A DNA stretch of 64,000 nucleotides, taken from NCBI GenBank assembly GCA_018806915.1, contig JAGKQI010000098.1, forward strand, positions 558,001 through 622,000, written 5' to 3'. Source of the DNA: Phytophthora colocasiae. Its lineage: Eukaryota > Oomycota > Peronosporomycetes > Peronosporales > Peronosporaceae. The position numbers were made by a program, and so were the translations under genes. Below, one piece after another: positions 40,818 to 52,221 of the stretch. How positions within the stretch are numbered: the first letter of the stretch is position 1; the number at the start of each line of letters is the position of its first letter. The notes under the pieces are model-generated. The model was not told where the DNA came from. It saw only the letters and a list, made by a program, of their open reading frames with translations, and ran no database searches.

Positions 40818-43800
40818 TTAACTAACCATAGAGTCCTGTAGTTTTTGTAGGCTTTGCCTAATACTTGTAGATTCTGCATCCGGAGGCCAAGAAGGGCTAT
40901 CATCTAGGATTCTTTGTCTACTGAGCATTTCTTGAAGTCTTTGGGGGAGGTTTTGAACGAGAAAGCTCCCCAATTGCATGCCACCGGACAGTGAGAGCTT
41001 GATCAACTTTGCCGCTGATGATGCTTGTTTCAGGGACGTGGTCGCCCAGATGTACGAGTTAAAACCGTAGTAAAGATCTTTCCGCTTTGGACGATGAACT
41101 GGAGGAGTGGTCCCCTGGATTACCAATTGAGTTGTGCTTGGAATAGTTTGTTCTCGGATCTTGTCCAGTGCAGCAAAGATGATCAGGTCTGCAAATTCCC
41201 TTCGTACTATTGTGCTGGCAGCTTTGTGTACTCCTACCACTTCAGCTCTGTACCACCCGTCTGCTTTCAAACTCCATATTACCCACGCACCACGAGTCTC
41301 CGTTGGTTTTCTTACCATGTGGAATTGAATGATCCATGTCTCCAGGAACATAGGTTGTTCCTGTGGCGGAACCTCTCGAAAGACACTGTAGCATTGTGCT
41401 AAGCAGTGCCTTTTTACATACGACTCAGCACTGGCTGTCCACGCTCGAATTATTGCTGTCGTCTGAAAATGAGCAGCATTCCAGACTATTTGAGCAACGG
41501 CTTTACTGGGCACTTGCTCTGCGTCAAATATTTCTTTGTTCCTGATTCTCCATAGCATGCACTGGGTACATGTTGTCCAAATTAACCATAGTACCTTCAT
41601 TGCTGCACAAAGATCTGATGACCACTCAGGAATCATCAACGCAGCGGCAGCCATGAAGTCTGGGGATAATTTTGGCGCACTTCGAGATGCAATAAAGGGC
41701 AGTAGTCGTTTGAGTTCCCCTCGAGCTGGATAATGGCCGAACCATGCCGCTATCCATTTAGTCCAAGCACCTTGAGCACGTTCACATTCCCACACAATAT
41801 GCTCGATGGATTCAGGTGTACTAGTGCATTCTTGATACGAGCACTTCCTATCATCCGGCCAACCAGCATGAAATAGATTGAGAGTTCTTGTACATATTCG
41901 GTAAACCGTCCAACGTTGATAGTCCGTAAGTATTCCATCGTGTCGCCAGATATCCCGAGGTTTCTGCCTTTGTGCTGCTTCCGCCCATGGGTTACTATTA
42001 GCTGCATCAATCATCTTATCGAGGACATGCTGCACAACGAATTTAGGTTTTCGTCGAACTCGTTTAGCTCTAGCCTTGCGAATTACACCTCGAATATTTT
42101 TTGCGTATGTAGCTTGTGGTGCTTCCCATGGTGTTGAATGCAGTAAAGGAGTGGCACAAAAGGCTGCGCCAACAACACGTTCCAGATATTTGATTGTATC
42201 AAAGTCCCGATCAAATATTCTGTTTGGATTCCGCCAGACAATTCTCCATGTCCATCCATCCCCGTTTTGTTCCATTCTGAAGACCTCCCCCCTAGGCGCT
42301 GTCTTGGAAAATGCTGTAACTACATGGAACCCCGACACTACCCAGAAATATTCCCGTTTAAGTGAAGGCCATTTCCACCTCTTGATATCTGTTGTTCCAT
42401 GTCTCCATACTTGATCTGGTATACTTCCAAAGACACTTGCACACCATCTTCGTATTTGACGGTGGTGTTGTACCTTAAAGGGTCTTACTGCAATTGGTGG
42501 GTTCAAAATAAATTTTCCTGGCCCGAGACTCAATACCTGGAGATGCATCAGTGAGCACGGGTACATCACAGGGAAATCACTAGCCTTGAGCGGTTTACCG
42601 AATTTATCCACTATGCATGAGTTATTACACCAGTTTCCAGCCCGATAAAATTCCATTGAATTGACAGAAATTTCTCCTTTTGTTGCAGATTCCAATGCGC
42701 ACTGCAAAGCCCCACTGTGGTGCCAGTAACAAACGAGAGATTTGGTCATAGCGTTGACTCGTTCTGGAGTTCCATCCTCCGGATGAAGCTCAAGGCGATT
42801 CGTTTGATCCGCCCAAAAGTCCAGTCTCCCCAACTCTTGGACAGTGGAGTAGCTTCCATCTACCCGCTTCCTGCGACTTCGTCTAACCTGGTCATTCGAT
42901 GTTGGCGTAAATATACAGCAATCGGGTGTATAGTTTTGTTTTGGGTGGGCAAGGTGATGCCATGCCGCGGTGTAGCGGTCGGGTACACACTGCATCCAAT
43001 TTTCTGCTTGATTCATTCTTGTGCATTGTAGAGCAAGCTCGATATCCTGTAGTCCAAGTCCTCCCTGATCTTCAGGTGCAAACATTAATCCTGGTGGTAC
43101 CTTGTGCTTGGTTCTAACGTCCCTCGTCGTTCCTCGCCAAACAAATCTCTTCTGAAGCTGTTGCAGTTGCCTTAATGCCTTTGGCGTTATTGGTATATGC
43201 TGTCCCGTGAACAGAATGGCTGGCAACACCACAGTATTGAATAGTATAACTCTCTGCTTGACCGAATTTGCGACTTGTGTTGTTACTTGAAGCCGTCGTT
43301 TAATGTTTTGAATTCGTATTTCCCAATTTAATCCAATAGTATCCGATGTCCCGAAATGATATCCAAGTATTCTAGTGGACTCTTCATCTCCAAGTACCGG
43401 GTACCCATGACATCTGTGCTGGTTCCAAGCCTTGTTGAGAGGGATGACTACACTTTTACTCGGCTCCACATGTAAACCGGACAGTTCCCCAAACCGTTTC
43501 AAAATTTGATTCAGCGGTTTAAGTTGTCGTGTTGATTCCAAGAAAACAGTGCTATCATCGACAAACCCGTTAAAACTATGGCGAAGCCCTTCCGACCCCG
43601 GTATTTCCAGTCCAGTTATATCAGGATGCGCTTCAATAGCTCTGCCAAGAAAGTCGACTGCTAGTACAAACAGCAAAGGTGCCAATGGACATCCTTGCCG
43701 TATTCCAGATTCCACCGCCCATTTTGTCGATTCTTCACCATTCACGAGATAGCTAGCTCTAGTGTCATTGTGTAAGCTATGAATTACATCGAGAAATTGT

Positions 43801-45793
43801 TGAGTACTGGGCTAGTGCCGCTGCCATAAAATCCCTGCTCAAAGTATCATATGCTTTCCTTAAATCCAAGCAGAGTATCGCAGGAGAGTCCATCCAGTCC
43901 ACATCAAGATTCTTCATCTGGGTTAACAAGAGAGCTTGCACCATAGTCACACTTCTCGTCATTAGTCTCCCACGAACAAACCCTTGTTGTCCAGCACTTA
44001 TCAATCGTGGAAGTACCTTATGGATACGATTCGCGTAAATCCTCCCTAAAATCTTGTATGCGGTATTGAGTAATGATATAGGCCTGTAGTCCATTGCGTT
44101 AGAAGAATCCCCTTTTTTTCGGAGAGGAATTATCACTGCATCCAAGAAAGATGGTGGTACTGGATCTCCATTTTGAATAGCTCGATATACCTCCACCAAA
44201 CATACGACTAATTCTTCTTTAAAGTCCTTGAAAAAATCATGGGATAAACCTGAAGACCCCCCTGTTTTGTCGCGGGGAAGTTGATCAATTGCTTGTAAGA
44301 TCTCCTCCTCTTTGATGGGGCATATTATTTCCAGTTGCTCATCGGGATATAATTGATTTTCTACTGGAACTTCATGAAATAATTTCAGAGCATTTGGCAG
44401 ATCTGCTGACGCCACAGTGGCATGCGTAGACCCTAATACGTTGTTCCATTCACTCGCCATCCTCTCTGCTGTTGGCATTGAGTCTGGATAAAAGTGCCCT
44501 GCTGATGGCTGGATAGATGAAATTCGTTGGTCCCTTTGCCAGTTCGCATTCTTTTTGTAGAAGTGCTTCAAATTTGCTGCCGACGGTTGTAATATGTCAC
44601 CAAAACTTTTATTACTCCATGAAACTCGTTCTTCATAGGTTACGCGCTGTAGATCCGATCTTGTCCTAGCTGAAGCTCGCCTTTCAACTTCAAGCCGACC
44701 ATAATGGTAGGTTAGACGCTCTCGATGAATCCGCGTGACATCCCTAATCACATCCGAGAGTTGCTTGGCTAACTCATCCCAAGCTTTTGTCGGACAACTC
44801 TTCTGCTCAAATTGTGTCACCAATCTCTTAATCCGTTTTTTTTATCTGAGTGCGTACCCACTCCGGTCGGGAAGTGTAAATTGGGTACCGTGCCTTCCTC
44901 TTAGTCTTCTGAATAGGAGCGGATTTGTTAGCTAGCCAAAGTCGGGGTTCCTGGTGGTCAGAGTAGCAAACTGGATCTCGTGCTTCAACCCATTGGGTCG
45001 TATCTGCAATTTTGCTGCTAACATAGAACCGATCGAGTCTGCTCGCCGAGCGTTTTCTCCAAGTATAATATGTCAGTGGGTCCGGTATACTATCTTCATC
45101 AACGTGGGTTGTTAGCGTTGTAGCATCCAGTAATTCATAGTCGTCAATAATTCGGAGAAGCTCCAAACTTTCACATGGTGCTTGACTTGGCTTGCCATTG
45201 ATCAACCTGTCCTGACGCGGGTACAGAACTGCATTAAAATCACCGCCTAATATCGTAATTTGGTCTCCCTCCATCCAACCGCAAAGTTTATCAAAGAAGG
45301 TTTTCCTCTTGTTTCTGTCCGGTGGCGCGTAAATGTTAATTAATCTCCAGCCTTCAAATTCAACAGCAATCCGTCTATCAGTCCAACTCTGTTTCTTCCA
45401 TGGTGTAATTTTTCCCGCCATTTTGGGGTGAAATAGAATTCCCACCCCTCCCGATCTCGTTGTCGTCGTAGTCCAGTAACTTAGTGGTGTCTTTGGACTG
45501 CAAACGCCCTATACATGATGCCATAATTCAGTCATCTTCTCAATTTCTACTGCTGTTGTTAAATGTGTATCTTGAACAAATATAATCTCCGCCGGGGAAA
45601 CTTTGACGTGCTGTTTCCATCCTCGAAACCATTTTTCTCTTCGTTTTTCTGTAAATCCTTGTAAATTCTGCGAAATTAATTGTATATCCGTGCTTGTCGT
45701 GTTCCGTTTTCGTTTTTCACGGTCCGAACTGTAAAATACGTCCTGCAATATTGTACAGGTCTGCATACAGGTCTGGAAAGTCCGTGATTTCAT
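40818..45793 (-). pseudogene. LINE ORF2: endonuclease, reverse transcriptase, Zn motif
   Basis: Starts about ATG 45793, 27 bp beyond the ORF1 stop. AP-type endonuclease (LISQNLQGF, FVQDTHL, GGDFNAVLYP near 45230, SASRLDRFYVS, SDHQEP), then RT with AIDQLPRDKTGGSSGL, MDYRPISLLNTAYK, GFVRGR, SGIRQGCPLAPLLF and the catalytic FVDD (43554-43565), then a long C-terminal part with a zinc-binding-type motif (CSYQECTS ... EHIVWECERA, about 41785-41850). Defects: TAG at 45509-45511, one extra A in an A8 run near 44835, and a frame change near 43780. Otherwise it is nearly complete. It would nick the target and copy the RNA by target-primed reverse transcription. Confidence 0.88.
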
Positions 45794-45817
45794 CTTCTGT
45801 TGGCTGACTTACCATAG

Positions 45818-46453
45818 CTATTCCTCCATTGTCTCAACCTGCCCCTGCAGATTTAGAGACACTGTAGCAATCGTCGACTCAAACGCCGCCAAGTTACCGT
45901 CTGGATCAGCCCTGTACCAAACTTTCTTGAGTTCTCCATGTTCCTTAAAAGCGTGGAGTAATCGTTTCACAAAGGAGGGACAGTCAATTCTTCCTTGAGG
46001 TAGCTGCTGTCCGTTCATCACTGCCAGTTCAGGTGCATAAGAATATGCTGCAACTATTAGCCTCGCTAGTTGACCTGCCTGTACTCTCTTGCAGAGTTTA
46101 AGCAGCCCCACTCTTTCAGGTTTGTACTGTCGAAGCTGGGCCCATAAGTCCCGTCCGTGCATGTACGAATCGTTGACCATTTCATCTCTCTCAGCCACCA
46201 AATAGTTAATAGTCTCGTTCAACTGATCTTTGCTGGAATCATCTCCCTGCAAGTCACGCAATGTGACCAGTCCATGGTGTAGGCAGTCGATCCGGATTTT
46301 TCGGGTCCATTCTTGTAGAATACTCGCATTTACAGATCGCAGCACAAACTCCGGGGAATCGACTGTTTATAAACTGTGCAACAACTTGAATGGGTGTGCT
46401 TTCACTGCATTTCTCCACACTGGTGAGTCTGCTGGTAGTGCTGGAAAAATTAA
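45818..46453 (-). pseudogene. LINE ORF1, C-terminal segment
   Basis: Continues the ORF1 frame after the hAT insertion: KTFSS is followed by LIFPALPADSPVWRNAVKAH, then an in-frame TAA near 46370, then a helical region and the stop TAG at 45818-45820. It ends two dozen bases before the ORF2 start. No domain recognised in this part. Confidence 0.7.
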
Positions 46454-46482
46454 GCTGCTGATTCAGCAGCTTAATTTTTCCA
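46442..46482. repeat. Palindrome at broken left end of hAT remnant
   Basis: 20-bp arms (46442-46461 and 46463-46482) around a single T. The left arm is LINE sequence ending in the hAT target duplication GCTGCTGA; the right arm is its exact inverted copy. Confidence 0.9.
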
Positions 46483-47540
46483 AATCGCGACGCTTCAGCG
46501 CAAACTCAAGACGGTCAAGCGCATAGCCATTTTGAGAAGGAACGGTTGCAAACTCAAGCCTGTTCCGCTCCATGAAATCCGATGGAGTGGGGTGTTCCGA
46601 CTTCTGCGTCGGTACGAAGAACTCCAGCCGTATCTACATCTTTTCGTCAACGACACGCAAGTCGAACGGGATCTTCCCAAGGACGTACCGGATTCAGACT
46701 ATCGGCGCAAACCCATTGTCGACTTCTTGCCATCCGCAGAGGAACACGTTCAGATCATGCAGCTCTTGGAGGACCTGAAGATACTAGATTCGACAACGCT
46801 CTTTGAGCCTGGTACGTGATATTTTTGACGAGCTGTTGTTAGAGTTTCCAGAGATGAAGACACGCCTATCAACCGAAGCCACCATTATTCAGTCCAAGGA
46901 CTTTGAAAGAGCTGTCGTGAAGGTACAAAATAATCAGGATTCTGTCCTAACCACCAAAGAAGCCGCAACGCTGGCTAGACTCATCCGCCCAGAAATTGTA
47001 GCAGCACGCGCTGCAAAATCTGCCAGTAAGAAGGCAAAACGGCGCCGTATCCAAGAAGAACCGGAAACCAACTTGGAGACATCAGGCAAAAAACGACGGC
47101 GTACAGGAAAAGAAGTGATGGAGTCGATCAACATTCGAGCTGCAATGCGCGTAAAGGAGGCATCAATATACTCGGATCTCACGTGGCTGCCAGCCACTTC
47201 GGTACAAGTAGAGCGTCTTTTCTCCAAGATTAAGTGCATGCTGGGGTATCTTCGGAAAAGCATCAGTCATGAGACGCTCGAGACCTTACTTTACCTGAAG
47301 ATGAACTGGGACTTAGTGACGGACGAAGTGATTTCGAACGCCGTGAAACGCGCAGTTGAGGACGACAACGAAGAAGAAGCAGATCTCTAAAACCGTAGTT
47401 CTTAATCTGGAAGAAGTAGATAGAGACCCCCTTTTCAATAATTGCGTAAGTGCCAAATATTGAGATTGCCGCTCCCTCCCTTATTGTCCCCCTACAATAA
47501 TACCCCTTTTTCAATAACAATACATTTTTGGAGACCCCTG
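46462..47540 (+). mobile_element. hAT transposon remnant, 3' half
   Basis: Right end is TTTTTGGAGACCCCTG, giving a terminal CAGGGGTCTCC when read inward. 8-bp target duplication GCTGCTGA at 46454-46461 and 47541-47548. The left terminal repeat and the 5' half are missing and replaced by a palindrome. Confidence 0.8.
46508..47390 (+). pseudogene. hAT transposase, C-terminal half
   Basis: Begins without a start codon in the region KLKTVKRIAILRRNGC, continues with LHEIRWSGVFRLLRRYEEL (a conserved hAT RW segment), and after a frame change near 46795 runs through a basic linker to the C-terminal dimerisation domain: YSDLTWLPATSVQVERLFSK (about 47173-47232) and LETLLYLKMNWDL. It ends at TAA 47388-47390. 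The N-terminal BED finger and the first catalytic Asp are missing. This is a dead copy whose right end is preserved. Confidence 0.82.
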
Positions 47541-47548
47541 GCTGCTGA

Positions 47549-50500
47549 AGGTTTTCCATTCCCCCGCTAGACCATTCCAGTGCTCCCTTTGAATGTGTTC
47601 CTCTCGACGCCTTTCACTTGTAGATATCCTGTGAAGAGCAAACCGTCTTCGATAGTCTGCAACAGGTCTATCGTCCGGAGGATCCAGTTCTTGTGGACAG
47701 TTCTCCTTTGTAATCCTCGAAGATTGCTTGAATCTCTTCGTTTCATCCATTTCTACATCACTGTTGTTCGGAGAAGCGTCACTTGCCATGTCCTCGTCAA
47801 GCAGATTCCGCTGCCACATTTTCAGCGTTTCAACTTTTGTTGCAGCCATGAACTCCATGAGTTCTACTTGAGGACGGTCGTCCCAGTCCAGTCCGATCAG
47901 AAGTTTTTGTACCGCTGGGGATAACCTTGTAGCTCCCAGTTTTGAAATCTCTAGTTGGTCTTCCTTCCGGGGTCCTCCACTCTCGATAATACTTTGGAGC
48001 TCTTGGCGATCTTGAGTCGTGAGTCCTTGTTGATTTATTGCTTTCTCAAGCTGCTCAGTCATGTTTCTAGGAAGCGATTCCATTGAGGCTACCTCATTCT
48101 GCTCGATTTCTCCTGAGATAGATCCTCCTGTTGTACACTTCTGCAACCCTTCTGCCATATCCGCCAACGAACGCTTCTTCTTTTTGCTCCCCTCACTCAA
48201 CGCTATTGGAAGTGTTTCCACGTTATCCTCCATTTGTACGTTTTCTTCATGTCCAAATTTTAGCCAGGAGTAATGCTGTGTTCCGTATTGGAGAACAATT
48301 GGGAGGTGCTGGGTGACTGTCGGTTGTTTACACTGATGCTGTAAACGCTTTAACCATTCTTTCGGCTCGATGTTGAATTCCCCTGCTGTTTCAATCTCGA
48401 ATTCTGCGGTTGTTTGCTTGAGTGGTTCAAACACTTGAAAACTGGGACATTGTAGACCATCCAGTGCTACAATAACGTAAATGGTCGTTTCAGGAGTTTA
48501 CGCGTAAGCCATAAGGTTAGCTCGGATCCCCAAAGTGTTTTCGCTAGGAAAGATGTACGTTTTGAGCTAGTTGAACAGATATCCTCTACCTGTTCCATCA
48601 ACATCCTCTTGGATTCGTCCACTGTCAATTCAGCTGCTTGATCTACCCACCTCTGTAGGAACGCCTTTCGATTCTCATGGGGATACTCTTCTTCATACCC
48701 ATGGGATAATGCCATCACCATACCCTTTTTCAATTTCGCAGTAATACTCTCGATTGCCGCGGTTCCTTCAGACGTCCTGAAAGTTTCAGATAGCAAGGCC
48801 ATTGCAATCGCGAGATACTGGCAGTTTCCAGTTGCTGGTGTCATAGTGGGGAATAGACCACAACCGTCTATTACTCTCTGCCCCGACTCCGTGGACAGAT
48901 CTAGGCTCTCAATGTCCAACTCATGAAGACAACTCGTTAGCTCCCAGTTTGGCTGTTGGTCCCGTCGAGCTAGCGCCTCCATGATTAGTCTCTGTTGTCG
49001 TGAGAGTGCTTGGGGACGTCTGATGTTTCTCGGTTCTGTCGAGCTCGCCTTGTCCTCCTCTGCAGATACCATCTGTGATCCATCCTCACTAACTAGATCG
49101 ATATCTTCCTGGTTCTCTGATACATTTGTTTCTGGGTTTTCTGCATTTGTTTTCATATAATCACGTACAAACGGTTTTGTTGCTTTGCCTCGTCGCCCTT
49201 GTGACTTTGGCATAAACCATTTCGATCCCTCTCCTTGTTGTTCGTCCTGCGTCGATTTCTTCTCCTCGGCCGTGTCTCGCTCCTTCTGAGAATACTCCTG
49301 CGTTTCCTGAGCACCTGCTGCCCCCTCGTTCTCCATTTTCCGCTCTCGTAATGCCTTCCACATATGCTGAAGCTCTTCAAAGCTGGTTACTGTGGATTTT
49401 CCTTTTTTCAGTAGCTTAAGCTCCGTTGCTGTCACTGTCAGGCAGCTACTTTCTGCTTTCCAGTGATCAGATGATGCTCTACATTGCGCAACAGTGTGAC
49501 CAGGCCTTCCACAGTTATAGCAGGGTGGTGCTGGGTTATTTCCTGCGTGATGGACTAATATTTTAGTTCCAACCCAATTGATAAAGCGAATTCCATCCAG
49601 AAACGCTGGGCAAGCCGGAGACTTGAAGTAAATCTCCCAAGCTCCTGTTTGGAACGTCTGTCTTCCCCATTTTGGCTCTTGAAATGTCGTAAATTCTTCG
49701 TTGAACTTGGACCTTATGTAGGCGTCCAACCCAGCTTCGTCCAGAAATCGCGAAACATTGAGAAGCTTCACTTTGTAGCGATCATGTTGACGTTCGTTCG
49801 TCAATCCATCTCGACCCACTTGGCGACTCCACACCCTTCAAGGGTGCAAGCGGCAAGGGTGACCCTTGCCGCTTGTTCCTCCACTGACCCATCCTCCAGT
49901 ATATCGTCCGGGTGTGCGTTAGTGAGCAAGAATCGTCTGCTACGAAATGGCACCGATTTATAAACCCTTGCCCATTTATTAGCTGCTTCTCGAGTCCAGA
50001 AAATCAGGTGTACTTAGTGCTGTTGAGCGTTATAGCATACCTGTTTAGTCTCTCCCAGCATTTGTGTGAGCTCTCCTAAATCAAAGTCTCTGCGTTTTGC
50101 GCCCTGTAGCATGGCATTGCACAGCCTTTCACGGGTTTGGAAGTCTGCATACACCGGGAATTGGTTTGGTAGACGGAACAACAGCTCACCCTCCACTTGA
50201 GCATGTATGGTGTTCTGGATTAGCCTCAACATAGTATTATCCGCCGTTCGCATCAGAAACTGTGGTAATGACTGCGCGAGTATAGTGCCTTCTAGCATTC
50301 CCTGTACAATATGTTCCTCCACTTCTGTAGGTGCTCTTAGTTCCGTTGGAAAGTCGTAGGGGGTTTCGAACTCTCTCCGCATAGTTGCAATCTCTTCAGA
50401 TGAATATACATCCGTTTTATACTGGACAATGGTAGACGGCTTTTCTTCCATAGGATCGTCCGTATCCGCTGGGGTTGGGCTCAGGAGCGGATTGTGCGAC

Positions 50501-50998
50501 CAGGGATTCTCAGTTTGGGCGCGCTGCACTTTGAGGTTACTTTCCTTCAACTGAATAATATTCAACAAAGTACTTCTGCTATTGTAGACCGATACTGCAA
50601 TATCCCGAAGCATCCGTTGCCATTGTTGGATCGTACCATCGTGTTGACTAACCAGCGTATCAAACAGTCGCAGCAGTTGCATGATCTCCTCATTCTTAAG
50701 ATTGGGATAGTGTGCTTTTTCCTCAGGCAACTCTGTCTTCTTTTGCTGTAAAAAAACACTGGAAAACATGTTCTGCACCAGTCCCTCTTCGTGGTACTCT
50801 TGTTCCCACGCGTCTTGTGTTCTACACTCCAGCAATTTTTCATACATAGCTTCAAATGACAGGGAACTATGCTTTGTCTCCCACACATCTTCGACTTCGT
50901 CGTAGACTGAGCGTTGATTTTCTTCGTCTGCTCTGGTTCCCCCCAATTTGCTTTTCGCAACCTTCATCTTCTCGGTTGTATTTCCTTAGTTTACCGGA
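47549..50998 (-). pseudogene. LINE ORF1, main part with zinc knuckle and OTU-like domain
   Basis: Follows the Gypsy E insertion. The first 317 codons (50967-50014) are helical and not recognised. After a frame change near 50000 comes an RNA-binding-like region and a CCHC knuckle CYNCGRPGHTVAQC (about 49484-49525). A Glu/Lys/Ser-rich linker follows, then an OTU-like cysteine-protease domain: GNCQYLAIAMALL (about 48798-48836) with the nucleophile Cys and GTQHYSWLKF (about 48256-48285) with the matching His, separated by one frameshift near 48470. The end is a helical region cut by the hAT remnant. OTU domains usually remove ubiquitin; in LINEs they have been reported but their role is unclear. 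Confidence 0.72.
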
Positions 50999-51151
50999 TG
51001 TGACGGGCTTCTGTCACACGGTCGCCGTGGTGCACGGCGACCAATTAGATTAGCTTGTGTTTTGTTGGTTCACGGCGCCCGACCCGGGCGCCACACAGAT
51101 TCAATAGACAGAGTTTCATTTATCACAAACAAGGAGCACCGCCCCGTTACA
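50999..51151 (+). repeat. 5' LTR of element E
   Basis: TGTGACGGGC ... CCCCGTTACA. Very short. Hairpins: GTGAC/GTCAC, GGTCGCCGTG/CACGGCGACC (51020-51042, 10-bp stem) and GGCGCCCG/CGGGCGCC (51074-51092). Putative primer site TGGTAGCACTTTGTAG at 51154, two bases after the LTR. Confidence 0.96.
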
Positions 51152-51184
51152 TCTGGTAGCACTTTGTAGTCCGTCCACACGACC

Positions 51185-52202
51185 ATGAACGACGCTTCCT
51201 ATTTCACTGAAGGGGCTGGTGCTGCCCTCGAGCATGCCAGCTTCCCCCACTTGTCCGCCTTCGAGTGGGAGGCGCTACACCGCCTTGCCGCGGTGTCCGG
51301 AGAAGGAGTCATCAAGACCTTGCTGACTGCCGGAACGGAAGAAGATCAACGACTGGCTGCTCACGAGTTCATGGCGCGTGAGCTCGCCGACCAAGAACAA
51401 GACTGACATCGTGAAGCTCGATGTCTCCTGCTACAGTGGCGATGGCGCCGCTCGCCTCCAGCTGAACCGCTGGTTCTGCGAGATCGACATCGCGATCGAA
51501 GCTCGGCAGCTGTCTACCGAGTTCGCTCGTACCCGGTTCCTTTTGTCCAAGTTAACGGGGAAGGCCAAGGAGTGGGCGCTCGGCAAGCTTGTAGCCGACC
51601 CCTCCTGTTTTAAAACGATGGAGTCACTGAAGAGCGATCTCCGCCTGGCCTTTGAGCCCCCTCAAGACGAGCGTGTTCAACGCTCGGCGTTCCTCTCGCT
51701 AAAGCAGGGACGGATGTCCATGCTCGAGTACATCCAACGGGCTCGTCACTTGGTGTCGTGCATCACGACAAATCCGGTGGACATGGCGACTCAAGTCCAT
51801 GTCTTTATCTCTGGCATGAACGCTGGTTACCAGCGCTTCTATCTGACTCGGAAGACGCCCGACTCGCTGGAGGAAGCGTTTGAGACAGCGCTGCGAGAAG
51901 ACTACAGCGTGTCCGCCTCCGAGGCATTCTCTCTCACCAGACCTCCAACTACGGAGCCCGAGCCGATGGAGATTGACGCCATCCAAGATTATCGTGGTCG
52001 TCGGCATGACAGCTCGCCGACGACATCTGCCCGTCCAGCTCCGAATACTGGTCGCGGTTCACGCCCTCTTCGATGCTTTCGCTGTCGGAAACTCGGACAC
52101 CGCGCGGCTGTGTGCCGCGCCCCTGCGCCGGTACTCGCACACGTTGTTGCCGCCGATGCGGATGATATGGTCGCCGACCCAAAAAACGGCGACGACCAGT
52201 AG
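51185..52202 (+). pseudogene. Gag of element E (one frameshift)
   Basis: ATG at 51185. N-terminal 70 codons (with LSAFEWEALHRLAAVSGEG, similar in place to the B Gag start) run into TGA near 51404; the frame changes at about 51395 and continues through the capsid region (LTGKAKEWALG, FEPPQDERVQRSAF, GRMSMLEYIQRARHL) to a zinc knuckle CFRCRKLGHRAAVC (about 52075-52116). It ends at TAG 52200-52202 in the junction hairpin. Role as for the other Gag proteins. Confidence 0.82.
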
Positions 52203-52221
52203 GTGCGGGGCGCCCTACTGG
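52181..52221 (+). promoter_or_regulatory. -1 frameshift signal with canonical A AAA AAC (element E)
   Basis: AAAAAAC (52181-52187) in gag phase A AAA AAC, the classic retroviral -1 heptamer; spacer of 8 nt (52188-52195); hairpin CCAGTAGG (52196-52203) / CCTACTGG (52214-52221) with loop TGCGGGGCGC. Gag TAG at 52200-52202. The -1 frame is open from about 52166 and leads directly into pol. A GCCCC at 52266-52270 could pair with the loop GGGGC. Confidence 0.8.
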
